Below are positions 39,801-50,200 of a DNA stretch of 64,000 nt, piece by piece. A program made the position numbers and the translations under genes. Position 1 is the stretch's first letter. Every line of letters begins with the position of its first letter. The notes beneath the pieces are model-generated. The model searched no databases, was not told where the DNA came from, and saw nothing but the letters and a program-made list of their open reading frames with translations. Source of the DNA: Flagellimonas onchidii (GTDB taxonomy: Bacteria > Bacteroidota > Bacteroidia > Flavobacteriales > Flavobacteriaceae); NCBI RefSeq assembly GCF_004804315.1, contig NZ_SRXX01000001.1, positions 186,001 through 250,000 of the forward strand, in the 5' to 3' direction.

Positions 39801-41565
39801 GGTCGTGTGAAAACTCCAATCGAGTTATTCGTTTGTCGTGGCCCTCCAAAGTACACATTAATTGTCCATTATTTAAATTCCAGATTTTAATTTTATTGTC
39901 AAGGCCCGCAGTGGCGATTTGCTCACCTGAAGCAGAAAGACCAGGACTTGCTGAGCTGTAATTCTCAAAAGTATAATTCAACTGGCCATTAGAAGAGTCC
40001 CATACCTTGATGTAATCATCATCTCGAGCTCTGGTTATTAGACTTTCATCCTTAGGATTCACAATTATTGAAACAATATGGGACGAATGCGCCTTTATAG
40101 ATTTGATTTGTTTAGTTGTTAGAACATTCCAAATCGATATTGACCCTTCTTGATGGCCAGTAAAACAATACTGGCCGTTAGAATAAAATCTGGAGATATT
40201 ATGAGACTTACCGTTTTCAAGTTTTTTAGTAATTCGATTTAAGTCAATATCAAATATACTTGAGTAAGTTTCCATATAATTCGAGGAAGAAATCAATATG
40301 TGTTTTCCATCAGGAGAAAGATCAATTGATTTCATAGCGGTGGTCAGCCCGTCACTTATAAAACTTCCTTTTCCAGTTGAGGAGTCTATTATTTGAGGCA
40401 TACTTCCTTGAATATTCAATAAAATCTTACTGTCATCTTGGTTGAATTCAGCTGATTTAATAGCGTGAGTTTTTGATTCAAGCGAATGGATTAGTTGTCC
40501 GGTATTTACATCCCAAATATTTACCGTACCATTAGCATGAGACGTTAAAATTTTATTCCCCTCAGGAGAAAATTCGGTGGAATATAAATGACTTTTATAG
40601 TCCAACAAATGGATTAAATCTCCAGTATTAACATCTCTCAGTTCCGCTTCATCCAGAAAATTTGCTATAAGGACTTTTTTTCCATCTTTTGAAAAGACTT
40701 TTTCATCGAAGTACCAATTGTTTTTGTTACTAACAAAACTGGAAATAGTTTTTTTTGAGTTTATTTTTTTAATTTCTGTCTTTCCACTCGAGGCAATCAA
40801 AATGTAATTGCCTATTTCCGAAAATACTGCCCGACAAGTTTTATTTTTATAATCATTAAAAGAATGCTCCAACATTCCATTTAAAAGTTTCCAAATTTTG
40901 ACCGAACCGTTTAAAGATGCGGTCATGACATGATTTCCACTAGGAGAAAATGAAACAGAAGTGACATGGCCTTCATGGTCTTTAAGCGTGTTTATCAATC
41001 TACCTGAATTATTATCCCAAATCTTTGCAGTCCCGTCCCAGGACCCTGTAATTGATTTCTTTCCATCTGGCGAAAATTTAGCTCGATATACAGTCTCACC
41101 ATGATGGTCAAATGAATGAAGTAAATTTCCTTCTAAAACACTCCACAGTTTGGCTGTGCCATCTTTTGATGCGGTAAGAATTCTACTCCCATCGGGAGAA
41201 AAGGTTACAAAATAAAGAGTGTCCGAATGTTTTTCGTAAGAATAGATAATCTCACCTGTTTCAGTGTCCCAGAGTTTTGCTGTACCATCCCAAGAGCTGG
41301 TGGCAATCTTTTTTCCGTCTGGGGAAAACGTAGTAGAATGAACCATGTTTGAGTGTCCTTCCAGTGAGTGTATTAGTTTTCCTGTCTCTGAATCCCAAAG
41401 TTTGGCTGAAGAGTCCGCGGAACCTGTCAAAACCAATTTACCATCAGGGGAAAACTCAGCTGGAATTGCATGGCCAGAATGCCCCAACGGCAACCCCAAC
41501 TTAATCTCCTGTCCAAAACAAAAAGACCAAAAGACAAGCAATAACAATGTAAAATAGCTTTTCAT
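36895..41565 (-). CDS. Exported long WD40-caspase (C14) protein
   Basis: A 1556-aa protein counted from the ATG at 41565. This start gives a good signal peptide (MKSYFTLLLLVFWSFCFGQ), whereas the further upstream ATG at 41604 adds 13 hydrophobic residues. More than twenty WD40-like units fill residues 25-1000, the first five canonical and the later ones degenerate. It shares its mature N-terminus (EIKLGLPLGHS), the WLHLHP/GLFDASPEAMKLMY linker and the Ig-like segment with the next gene, so the two are paralogues. The caspase domain carries His1266 (VHFSGHG) and Cys1330 (VLDACEAG). First gene of the three-gene minus-strand unit; its promoter must lie in 41566-41691, shared with the divergent caspase-OmpA gene. 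Confidence 0.9.
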   Translation of the reverse strand: MKSYFTLLLLVFWSFCFGQEIKLGLPLGHSGHAIPAEFSPDGKLVLTGSADSSAKLWDSETGKLIHSLEGHSNMVHSTTFSPDGKKIATSSWDGTAKLWDTETGEIIYSYEKHSDTLYFVTFSPDGSRILTASKDGTAKLWSVLEGNLLHSFDHHGETVYRAKFSPDGKKSITGSWDGTAKIWDNNSGRLINTLKDHEGHVTSVSFSPSGNHVMTASLNGSVKIWKLLNGMLEHSFNDYKNKTCRAVFSEIGNYILIASSGKTEIKKINSKKTISSFVSNKNNWYFDEKVFSKDGKKVLIANFLDEAELRDVNTGDLIHLLDYKSHLYSTEFSPEGNKILTSHANGTVNIWDVNTGQLIHSLESKTHAIKSAEFNQDDSKILLNIQGSMPQIIDSSTGKGSFISDGLTTAMKSIDLSPDGKHILISSSNYMETYSSIFDIDLNRITKKLENGKSHNISRFYSNGQYCFTGHQEGSISIWNVLTTKQIKSIKAHSSHIVSIIVNPKDESLITRARDDDYIKVWDSSNGQLNYTFENYSSASPGLSASGEQIATAGLDNKIKIWNLNNGQLMCTLEGHDKRITRLEFSHDHKYLLSSSNDATILWDLESRIQLKLWKGYYSSPIISPDGSKTFLDHWGNSILFDNNSQKTITLPFKNKNPVRFAKFSPNGRILLTASNKGDVSVWDLNTYEKLFSYSNNYYLSPKTMFFTPDSKSLWFIKDGHTLKSINFKANKLLTFLDGHKSEITMAKFDLLEPGLIITSAGRELKFWDFGIEKRLKTNNSIVWDQMSNKGDKVMVTQFFRRDKKSSEISKHEVNVFDKITGNLLASFLTSGSRVKSLGFSSDDETILIANDSLIESWSLRTNEKLTTLKGHSEYVTNAIFSNNGKYLLTSAFTEDPVLWEFKTGKKILKFKNQHGYHNSSVFTPKDQTILIARNEEGFLSELEVSSGNLIKSEKAHSLGITSIKLSNKKDKIISTSKDGSFVIWKSGGVQQLIRFFMFDGDPNKWLHLHPGGLFDASPEAMKLMYYTYGLEVLEFQQLKELYWEPDLWPKVMNNEPLRDVPSKEELKNYLPPKVEYPKQLAKNSYTIPVTVTKREGGLGVIRVYVNGVEIAHDLNQQVDSALAVQKLKLVLDPKKDLPNGKNSISIIAETANGKVTSNRGAVPVSNNKNLEDPSFYGVIIGVGDYPDGNFQDLDLQFAEKDVQAMGKALKLATPSFFKKRSFYKLSTHSKKVDSLPNKTNIEKVFSTIAEKAGPNDVVWVHFSGHGKAIPRDGSEDKDIHLLLNDWVNIDMDGPGARDLIKQRSISGDELKEMLKKIKANKRVVVLDACEAGSFYNEKSGGNTIAKSLDRLRTASGAAMIMGSQEDQASYETSNYEMGLLTYSLLEGIKNTPQSSPINSLKILQHAEERVQDLAEELGVKQQPKIIGTANFPFGSLDEKANKNFPSLRGKPVVKEIRLTSKTRTTRDPLGLTDKAIQAIKDYVDGEDELFSYFSIDSGNNEYYTLAGHYTKSEEGQLILELDLYNNQNDFSKSLILNNKFDMNLVIQTLEDLLGK

Positions 41566-41691
41566 AGGAAAGTATCTGCTTAAAACTAAAAATATTAACA
41601 ACAAAAAGTATCACTATAAGTGGAAATTTTAAGGAAGACCTCCTGTAGAAAACAATGGTTTTTACTATTTTGGGTCATATTTACCCTATCA

Positions 41692-43047
41692 ATGAATATT
41701 CAATTAGTACATTCAACCATTTGCTGTTTTGTGACAATTCTAATTTCAATATTGTTCTCAGTTGGACTTTACTCGCAATCTAGAGGGGCCAAACCTATTG
41801 TCTCAAATGAAAAAGCTATAGAAATTAGAACAATTTATTCTGGAAGTTATGCATTGGTCATTGGGAATAGCTTATACCAATCTTGGGATAATCTTCCAGG
41901 CGTAAACAAAGATATAGGTGCAATTAAAAAGGTACTTGAACAGCATGGTTTTATTGTATTTACCAAACAAAACCTGAATAAAATAGAGCTTGATAATGCA
42001 TTTTCCAATTTCATCAGGGATTATGGTTATCAAGCGAATAATAGGCTTCTGTTCTATTTCGCAGGCCATGGATATACTTTGGAAAGCTCCTATGGGGAAC
42101 AATTTGGGTATTTGGTTCCTGTGGACGCGGAGAACCCAGTTTTTGCCAGTGATGCCCAATTTAAAAATAGTTCTATACCAATGAGTAGGATAATAGAATA
42201 TGCCAAAAGTATAGATTCAAAGCATGCTTTATTTTTATTCGATGCTTGTTTTTCAGGCTCCTTAATCAATGCAAGAGGGGGAAATCAAAATTTGGCAAGT
42301 ATAGTAGATAGTGTAAAATTACCTATTCGATATTTTATCACAAGTGGTTCTCCCAATGAAACCGTTCCGGATAAAAGTATTTTTAGAGAATTGTTTGTTG
42401 AAGCATTAACATCTTCAAGGGCCGATTATACTCAAGATGGTTTTGTGACGGAAGAAGAGTTAGGTCTTTTTCTAAGGGATAATGTTATCAACTATAGTTA
42501 TGGTCAGCAACATCCTCAGAAAGGCCCGATTAGAAACAATAGATTAGACAAAGGTGATTTCATTTTTAAATTACCAATGGTACATGAAGGTTTTTCTTCT
42601 TCTGATAGAATTACATTTTCGTATGAAAGCAGTGAAAATTCCAATAATTCGGCAAGCCCTTCAAATACTCCAAAAAAAAGGAAAATTAAGGAGGAGGAGT
42701 TGAAAAAATTAAGAGATTTCGGAAGAAAAATATTGTTCAACACAGGAAAGTCTGATATTAAGTCTGAGGGTATTTCTTCTATACTTGAAATCGTTTTAAT
42801 ACTACAGAAATATCCTGAAACAGCTTTTTTTGTAGAAGGACATACTGATAACATTGGCGACGGCCCTACAAATCAACTACTCTCTGAAAAAAGAGCCTCG
42901 GCAGTTAGATATTACCTTATCGGTAGAGGAATTAATGCATCGAGGCTTACCAGTATTGGATATGGAGAAAGCAAGCCAATAGCTACTAACAGAACTAAAT
43001 CTGGCAGAGCACAAAACAGAAGAATAGAATTTCGACTGAAAAAATAA
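41692..43047 (+). CDS. Exported caspase (C14)-OmpA fusion protein
   Basis: A 451-aa protein from the ATG at 41692, chosen because it gives one signal peptide ending VGLYSQ; an earlier in-frame ATG at 41620 would add a second hydrophobic stretch. The caspase domain (about 40-290) has His126 (YFAGHG) and Cys186 (LFDACFSGS), plus an EF-hand-like TQDGFVTEEELG. The last 105 residues are an OmpA/MotB peptidoglycan-binding domain (ILFNTGKSDI, VEGHTDNIGDG, RASAVRYYLIGRGI, NRRIEFRL). The OmpA domain should tether the protease to the cell wall in the periplasm. It heads a plus-strand unit with CHASE2 and FecR-like genes and is divergent from the WD40-caspase genes. Confidence 0.88.
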   Translation: MNIQLVHSTICCFVTILISILFSVGLYSQSRGAKPIVSNEKAIEIRTIYSGSYALVIGNSLYQSWDNLPGVNKDIGAIKKVLEQHGFIVFTKQNLNKIELDNAFSNFIRDYGYQANNRLLFYFAGHGYTLESSYGEQFGYLVPVDAENPVFASDAQFKNSSIPMSRIIEYAKSIDSKHALFLFDACFSGSLINARGGNQNLASIVDSVKLPIRYFITSGSPNETVPDKSIFRELFVEALTSSRADYTQDGFVTEEELGLFLRDNVINYSYGQQHPQKGPIRNNRLDKGDFIFKLPMVHEGFSSSDRITFSYESSENSNNSASPSNTPKKRKIKEEELKKLRDFGRKILFNTGKSDIKSEGISSILEIVLILQKYPETAFFVEGHTDNIGDGPTNQLLSEKRASAVRYYLIGRGINASRLTSIGYGESKPIATNRTKSGRAQNRRIEFRLKK

Positions 43048-43054
43048 TCTTAAT

Positions 43055-44230
43055 TTGAAAATTCAAAACTCATTTTTACTCTGGCGTGATGCTCTTGGAT
43101 GTACCCTTTTAACTTTTTTGATTGGGGGCTTTTTCTACTTGTTATTGAATAGTGCCAATTTTTTAAGTCCGATTGAAAATGCCTTTCGGGATTTTAATTA
43201 TAGTGACATTTATTATTCCAAACTTCAGGATTCTGTTACCAAAACGGACAAGATTATTTTGGTGAATGTGGGCCATGCCAATCGTTTGGAGATAGCTATG
43301 GGTTTGCAAACAGTTACTTCGCAAAACCCAAAAGTCATTGGCTTGGATATGATATTTAAAGATGCCAAAGAGCCAAATAGTGATTCCATTCTTAAAGCCA
43401 TATTAAAAAGCACCCCTAATTTGGTCTCTGCCTTTCGTTTTGATCGGGACAGAATAGTAGATAATCATCCCAAGTTTGAAATTCCCCTGAAAAATTCTGG
43501 ATATTTGGATTTATCAATAAATGATGAAACTTCCGTTGTGCGGCAGTTCACTGGGGCCAAAACAATTAAAAATAACACCTTATTGGCGTTTCCAGTAAAA
43601 GTGGCTTTAGAGGCAGGCTTTCTTGATAAGGATAAGATAGCTAAACTTTATGACCATGAATTGACCATTAATTATTTTGGAAACCAAAATCGTTATCTGA
43701 GTTTTGACATTGAAGAATTATTGGATCGGAAAAACATCCCAGCCATGTACAATGCCATTGTATTGTTTGGGTTTATGGGTGATAGTTTAGGCGACAATTT
43801 TTCTTTGGAGGACAGACATTACTCCCCCTTGAATCCTAAGTTTGCCGGAAGGTCTTTTCCAGATATTTATGGGCTTGTGATTCATGCCAATATCATAGAA
43901 ATGTTCACCACTAGTCAATTTATTTATCGAGTACCTAATTTTTTTAGTTGGTTATTTGCGTTTATTGGCACATGGGGCCTAATTGCGTTGGGCATGAGAA
44001 TTGGAAAAAAGAATGCCTTCGCCTTTGATTTTGGCATCAAAATTGTACAAATTTTAGCTACCATTATCTTATTATACCTTACATATGCATTGGTAAAGAC
44101 AAACATTCATTTGCAAATTACCCCCTTAATAATTTTGTCTTTATTAGGTTTAGAAATGATTTGTTTTTATACTCATTTAACCCGATTTGTTAAAAAACGC
44201 TGGCCATGGAAAAGCTATGTTATAGATTAA
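43055..44230 (+). CDS. CHASE2-domain membrane protein
   Basis: A 391-aa protein starting at a TTG 7 bases after the caspase-OmpA stop; no closer ATG exists. One N-terminal membrane helix (about 14-34) is followed by an extracytoplasmic CHASE2 sensor domain (about 40-285; VIGLDMIFKDAKE, NYFGNQNRYLSF, YNAIVLFGFMGDSLGD) and three C-terminal helices (about 295-375). CHASE2 is usually joined to a cyclase or kinase; here it ends after the helices, so it has no built-in output domain. Its 3' end overlaps the FecR-like gene by 25 bases. CHASE2 next to FecR and caspase or CHAT genes is a recurring bacterial arrangement. Ligand unknown. Confidence 0.85.
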   Translation: MKIQNSFLLWRDALGCTLLTFLIGGFFYLLLNSANFLSPIENAFRDFNYSDIYYSKLQDSVTKTDKIILVNVGHANRLEIAMGLQTVTSQNPKVIGLDMIFKDAKEPNSDSILKAILKSTPNLVSAFRFDRDRIVDNHPKFEIPLKNSGYLDLSINDETSVVRQFTGAKTIKNNTLLAFPVKVALEAGFLDKDKIAKLYDHELTINYFGNQNRYLSFDIEELLDRKNIPAMYNAIVLFGFMGDSLGDNFSLEDRHYSPLNPKFAGRSFPDIYGLVIHANIIEMFTTSQFIYRVPNFFSWLFAFIGTWGLIALGMRIGKKNAFAFDFGIKIVQILATIILLYLTYALVKTNIHLQITPLIILSLLGLEMICFYTHLTRFVKKRWPWKSYVID

Positions 44231-44976
44231 TTCTCTTCCTTTTTGTTCCCGTTTCCTTTTATGGTCAAAGGGTCAACTCACTACTTGTGTTCAGCTCAAA
44301 AGGCGATATCATCAATATGAAAACAAGAGAAGTTATTTTAAAAGGTGACATCCTGAAAAAGCAAGATGTTTTGCTTTTGGATAATGAAGCAAGTATTACA
44401 GCTATTGATGCAGACGGACAGGCATACACCTATGAAGGTGAAGCAAAATGCAGGTTTGCTGATTTGCTCGAAAAGAAAAAAAAGTTGAACAATCTGACCG
44501 TTCGCTATTTTCAATTCATCTATCAGGAATTTACAGGACAACAACCTAAAGAGTCAGTCATGGCTGGGGTTTATCGGGGTAATGATTTGCTAATTACGCC
44601 ACCAGATTCGGCAATGGTCTCCAATCGAAATCTAAGATTCTTTTGGGAACATGCTAATACCAACTTCTATTACTTTTTCCTTCGGAACAAAACCACAGAA
44701 GAAATTTTTAAAATCGGTGTTTCTGGAACCCAAATTAAGCTTTATGAAGAAAAGTCCATTTTTAAAGGTTCGACCCAATTTGAATGGACGGTGGACACCC
44801 GTGAATATCCTGATTTAAAAAATATTGGATGGAATAGGTTTGAGATAAAAAATTATAAAGAAGTTGAGACTGAACTATTACGCTATGAAAAATTCATTGA
44901 AGACATGAAAGTACTCGGATTTAGTAAAAATGAAGTTACTAAAAGAATTTGTGAAAGCTATGGTGTCTGCAAATAG
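44206..44976 (+). CDS. Secreted FecR-like domain protein
   Basis: A 256-aa protein with signal peptide MEKLCYRLILFLFVPVSFYGQ. Residues about 25-85 follow the FecR beta pattern (LLVFSSKGDII...GDILKKQDVLLLDNEASITAIDADGQAYTYEGE). Residues about 115-215 form a second beta domain (TPPDSAMVSNRNLRFFWEHAN). The start overlaps the CHASE2 gene by 25 bases, so translation is coupled. FecR-type periplasmic domains interact with membrane partners in signalling. Here the partner is probably the CHASE2 protein. The 288 bases after it (44977-45264) hold no gene. Confidence 0.75.
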   Translation: MEKLCYRLILFLFVPVSFYGQRVNSLLVFSSKGDIINMKTREVILKGDILKKQDVLLLDNEASITAIDADGQAYTYEGEAKCRFADLLEKKKKLNNLTVRYFQFIYQEFTGQQPKESVMAGVYRGNDLLITPPDSAMVSNRNLRFFWEHANTNFYYFFLRNKTTEEIFKIGVSGTQIKLYEEKSIFKGSTQFEWTVDTREYPDLKNIGWNRFEIKNYKEVETELLRYEKFIEDMKVLGFSKNEVTKRICESYGVCK

Positions 44977-45264
44977 TTAAGATTTCAACGAATAGTTAGT
45001 TACCTGCCACCATTTTACTCCAAGACAACTAGTGATATCATTTATTCTAATTTGAGGTAAGAAAAAAGTTCTGTGTATAATTTTACCTTGTATTTGAATG
45101 AAAACAGCATAATTCCCTATAGTATTAGAAATAAAGGTTAAAATGAAATGAGAAATACAACAAGCAATAATGCTGGCATTAACATCATTACAGAGCCTAA
45201 AAATTATTTTTATTTAACACTTTTTTCACTATATCCAAAATGATATGAACTAAAGCCAATTAGC

Positions 45265-47093
45265 ATGAATCAAAATTCACACTTATCGTTGTTTTTGTTG
45301 GCACAACTCTCCTTAGTGCCCAAAAAAGAGGTGCTAAACCAGTCGCAAAAACTAGTCCAAACGAGTTCATATCGTTATATCAAAACAGTTATGCCCTATT
45401 AATAGCTAATAGTAATTATAAAGAAGAAAATTGGAATAAACTACCTGGGACAAGAGAAGATATATTGGCAATAAAAAAGGCGCTTGAACAACACAATTTT
45501 AAAGTTGAGTTACACTATAATCTAAACCTCAGAGAGATGGACGAGGTGTTACAAAATTTTGCGGAGAAATATGGCTATCAAGAAAATAATCGTTTGTTAT
45601 ATTACTATGCCGGACATGGGGCCACACTTTACAATAAGGTTTTAAAAGAAGATGTCGGTTATCTAATTCCTTTAAATACTCCTAATCCAGCCAAAACCGA
45701 TAGCCCTGCAAGATTTAAAAAAAACGCTTTCCCTTTTTCCAAAATTATTGAATATGCAAAGACACATGTTGAATCGAAACACGCTTTGTTCTTATTTGAC
45801 GCTTGTTTTTCCGGATCCCTTTTCGAATCGCGTTCAGGAACAATCGAACCAAAGAATATTCCCAATTTCGACCTACCCATTAGATATTTCATAAGCAGTG
45901 GTACGGGCAAAGAATCAGTTCCCGATAAAAGCGAATTCAGAAGACAGTTTATAAAGGCTTTAACTTCTAATGAAGCGGACTATAACGGGGACACATATCT
46001 AACTGAAGAAGAATTGGGGTGGTTTCTAAGAAATAGTGTTTCTTATTATACTTCTTCTGCACAAAACCCCCAATTTGGTGCGATAAGGGATTCTCGTTTG
46101 GACAAAGGGGATTTCATATTTAATTTGCCAAAAAAAGAATCCGGGTTGGTACAAAATCAATTAAATACAGGCACTTTGGCACCTAAGCAGGCACTTGTTG
46201 CATTAGAAGCTGAGTCGGCCAACCTTAGTGTGGTTGATAATATTTTTGCCTTTAGCGAAAGACATCGAACAGCAGTAATCAGGCTAAAGAATTTTTCTGA
46301 CGTAGAAGGAAACAATGTTAAAGTACGAGGTTTCGCTTATTTGGATAATCGTATAGAGGAAATTGATTTTACCAGTGAAAAGTTAATCTTTCCTGGGGAC
46401 ATAAGTATTTTAGATACTGATTTACGCGGATTTCCATTAGAAAATAAACCTCCAGATTCCATTGTTTTATGTATTACTCATGGCAATAAAAACACCTCAG
46501 TAAAAACTAAATACAAGTACATGCTGGATGATCGGCGCCCTTCACTTTCAATTCAAGCAGCCACCTACACCTACCGTGTAAAACTTTTGAATCGTTACTC
46601 ATTCACAAATAAGGAACCCTCTTGCCTAACAGATACATCAAAACTAACTTCGGATACCGAAAGGGTGGAGCGAGAAGCCACTCTCAAAAAGAGAAATAAA
46701 ATTCGTCATGATGCGATAACATTTCTAATGGGAATGAATAGAAAAAAAGAGAACATATTTGAACCTTATTGCACCAAAGAAGTGCTTTCATCTGTTAAAA
46801 ATATCCTCAGCAAACAAAATTTTGGATTCAAACCAGATATTGACATCAACAACTTCAATACCAAAGTAGCTTATGTTACTATCTATATGACAAATAGTGA
46901 ATTTAAAAATAGAATGGTCGAAAACACCATTGCCCTATACAACCGCAGCAAAACTTTTGAAGATTTTGAAAACGAAAGTATTTTACCCTTTATGAAAGAA
47001 AATGGTTTTACGTGGACTGCCAAACTAGTAAAAAAAGGTGAAAACTGGAAGTTTACGGTGCATGAAGAGTCGGAAATGGCCAAAAAAAAATAA
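45265..47093 (+). CDS. Caspase-family (C14) protein with frameshifted signal-peptide region
   Basis: The long frame is open to 47093 and begins at a TTG at 45465, but its coding signal extends upstream: in the same frame 45271-45464 encodes a signal peptide and the caspase N-terminus (KFTLIVVFVGTTLLSAQ, then SYALLIANSNY and LPGTREDILAIKK) matching the caspase-OmpA paralogue. The only ATG (45265) is out of frame by 2. One extra A in ATGAATCA would give a perfect start (MKSKF). So either a 1-nt deletion has broken the gene or the sequence has an error. The dyad is intact (His codon 45615, Cys codon 45804). The C-terminal 330 residues lack OmpA and are unassigned. Confidence 0.8.
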
Positions 47094-47284
47094 ATTTACT
47101 GAGAATACATACCCGACAGTTTAGCTTGCCCTTAAATCGAGATAAAATTCTCTCCTTTACTTGGATTTAAAAAAAGTATTTAATAAATAAAAATCAGTCC
47201 ATTTCTAAGTTCACAACTAGAGTATTTGGTTTTTAAAAATAGAAAACAATATTCTAAGAAAAGGGAGAGTTACATATGAAATGG

Positions 47285-50200
47285 TCAATACCATAAGTCC
47301 CAATTTAAATACTTATTTGATTCTCTACTTGTTGGTTGCTGTGAACCTCCAGTAATAATTGGAACTGTTTTAAGAATGTAATTTTTAAGTTCATTTACGC
47401 TTATAATTCCATTTGAATCCTCATCAGCTTTATAATCTAGTAATCCAAGTTTAATAGTGTAAGTAAATGATCCATTCTGCCATCTTGAAGATTCTAGAGC
47501 AACACTATTTCCGGAGGCTGCAGTAATTGTTTCCAGACCAGTTGTTGAACTAAAGCTTGAAAAAACATTTTGCATCAATAAAAAAGCTGATTTTGCTGAA
47601 GTTTGGTTTTGGGTCTTCATAGAGGTAGCAACAGCGCCTTTGGTTGCAAACTGTTTTTCTTTAAGAACGGGTTTGTCATCAGCAATAATATCAGATTTTT
47701 TTTCATCTGAAGATTCTGTTGTATCTACTAAACCTGAATAACAGGAATCTATAAGCAACAACTTTTTATGCGAGTTTAATTTTGAAAGGAGTTTTTGAAA
47801 GTCTTTTAATCCCATTCCACGAATTTTCGGGTTATCAAAATCAATATCGTAAGTGGCGAAATAAAAATCATCGTTTTCATCCAAGAGTCCATGTCCAGAC
47901 AAGAAGATTACTACTTTATCATTAATACCTGTATTTAATTGAGTTAATAGGGCTTCAATATTTTCTTTGGTTACATCTTCATCATATAATTCTTTAGATA
48001 CAACCGATTTATAGGAGTCAGATTGTCTTTTAAATGCTTTAATAAGATCTTTTCCGTCTTTCGTGGCATACGTTAGATTATAATTTGAGTTTTGGTATTT
48101 TGAAACGCTTATGGTGTAGACAAATAAATTCTCATTTGCGGTTTTTGACCTTGAACTTATTTTTAACTCCTTGGCAAGCCTACTGTTATTTTGAATCAGT
48201 TCAATATGATTCTCACCATAACCTACAGGAATTTGTATATTCTCTATCGATTCTTCATCTTGTTTTATGTTTTGCCCATTTACCGTTTTAATGACTTTAT
48301 TGCGCTGTAGCGGTTTTTTTACATGTATTTTGACCATATTTTTATCCGAATTAAAAGACTGTTTGTCATAGTCTATGGACACCATACTTCTATCGCTGAT
48401 ATTTGAAGATGTATTCATGGATTCAAAAAATTCCTTTCTCAACTCATAGGCCTTATTATAGAGCGTTACAGTTTCATTATCTGACTTCCCAATAGATTTT
48501 AAAACAATATCAGGCCTGTTAAATTCTATATCCAAAAATTTATCATAATATATCTCTCCGCCAATTTGAGTAAGATAGACATTGGTCATTGGATTGGAAC
48601 TACAATAATATTCATCTTCGTCCAAGCCAATAATTTCTCCATTGCCATTTTGATAGACCTTTGCTAATAAATCTCCACTATTCGGATTTCGGAGATGAAC
48701 CGCACCACTGGATTCAACAACAATCAAAAAATCTTTTGATTTCGTAACCAATATCTTGATAGGTCTAGAGCTTAATGGGCGGAACTCACCCCATTTTTTA
48801 TCAATTCCATTGAATGGCACTATTCCGAATTTACCATAAGATTTTGAGAAAACTGTAGTCCAAATAAGTGAATCGCTCAATTTAGACATTAGCATAACAC
48901 GTGTGTAATCATCCGGTATACTTAAAGTATCGTTTTGCACAGAATTATTGGGATGATATCTTACTATATTTGTTAGTTGGGATTTTAGCAAACTTCTATC
49001 ATTTAGCCTAATACAACTAAAATCTGGAGCATCAAATGAGATGTAAAAGTGGTTTTTTGATGCTATATTATAACTCGATAATTTTTGTCTTTTTTTGTCC
49101 CATGTATAAAATTGATTTCTGGAATAAAATGTAATTGTGTTTTCATCAGAATTAAAATCATTTTTTATGAATATGTCATCTTTTTCTAGAAGAACTTTTT
49201 TTTCTTGAATATCAAAAATCTTGAGACCATCTATTCTATCCCAAGAATTATATCCCTTGACTTTTTCAAGAAATAAATATCTATCATCGAAAATTGCAAT
49301 AGGCCTATCAAATCTATTTACCCCAGAGCTATCAATAACAGTACTATCAGTAGTTTTAGTTTTTAAGTTTTCATTAAACGCTGTTTTTATAAGATAGGTT
49401 GGAGAGTTATTGGAGTAGCCTTTACTGGTAATTGAATAGTTAATTATTCCGTCAGAGGTGAGATTGGTAATTCCTTTTTCAAAATCTACTTCATGTTGGA
49501 AATTGGAAAGATTGGTAACATTATTATTTAAGCTTAGTACCCCCCCTTGCTGTTGAATTTTAGTGATTGGTAAATTTGAATTGGTTAAAACTTTTTGAAC
49601 ATTATCTCCCGATAGTTCTAATACATAAATATTATTGTTGTTTAATTTTACCAATAACCTGGTGCCTCCATAATTAATGTTAATATCATTTATTTCAAAG
49701 TCATAGCTATTATTGTAACGTTCAACGGGTAAAATACTACCGCCAATTATTGTCTGTTGGTTATAATCATAGCACATAAGACCAACACCCTTATAGTCTT
49801 CGACAGCATAAAATATCCAAGGTTGGGTTGGATGAAATTCAGCTATTTTTGAGATATTATGGGTAATAGCAATACTCTTTTTGGGCTTGGCAAGATTTAT
49901 AATCTTTTCATCGTACTCATCATCTTTTATCAGTAGTCTTTTTTTACTGTCAAAGGCCAATATATTTAAGCGGTCAAATTCAAATTCATAAAAGGGCTTC
50001 TCTATGGCATTTTTAACATTGTAGAACTTCATATTTTTACCCTCATTGTTATATATACCAATATTACCTGATAAGGGATCATAATATGTTTTAAGGAAAT
50101 AATGTGAGTATTCTTGATTTTTTATTGTAGCAATTGTATCCCCAGTCGTAAAGCTTACTAAGTTTATTTGCGTTTTAGGCACATCCAAAGTGAACATGTA

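Noticed and set aside
29820-41565. Craspase-like or gasdermin-type cytosolic defence system
   Set aside because: No type III-E CRISPR, gasdermin or NTPase gene is present and the proteins carry signal peptides.
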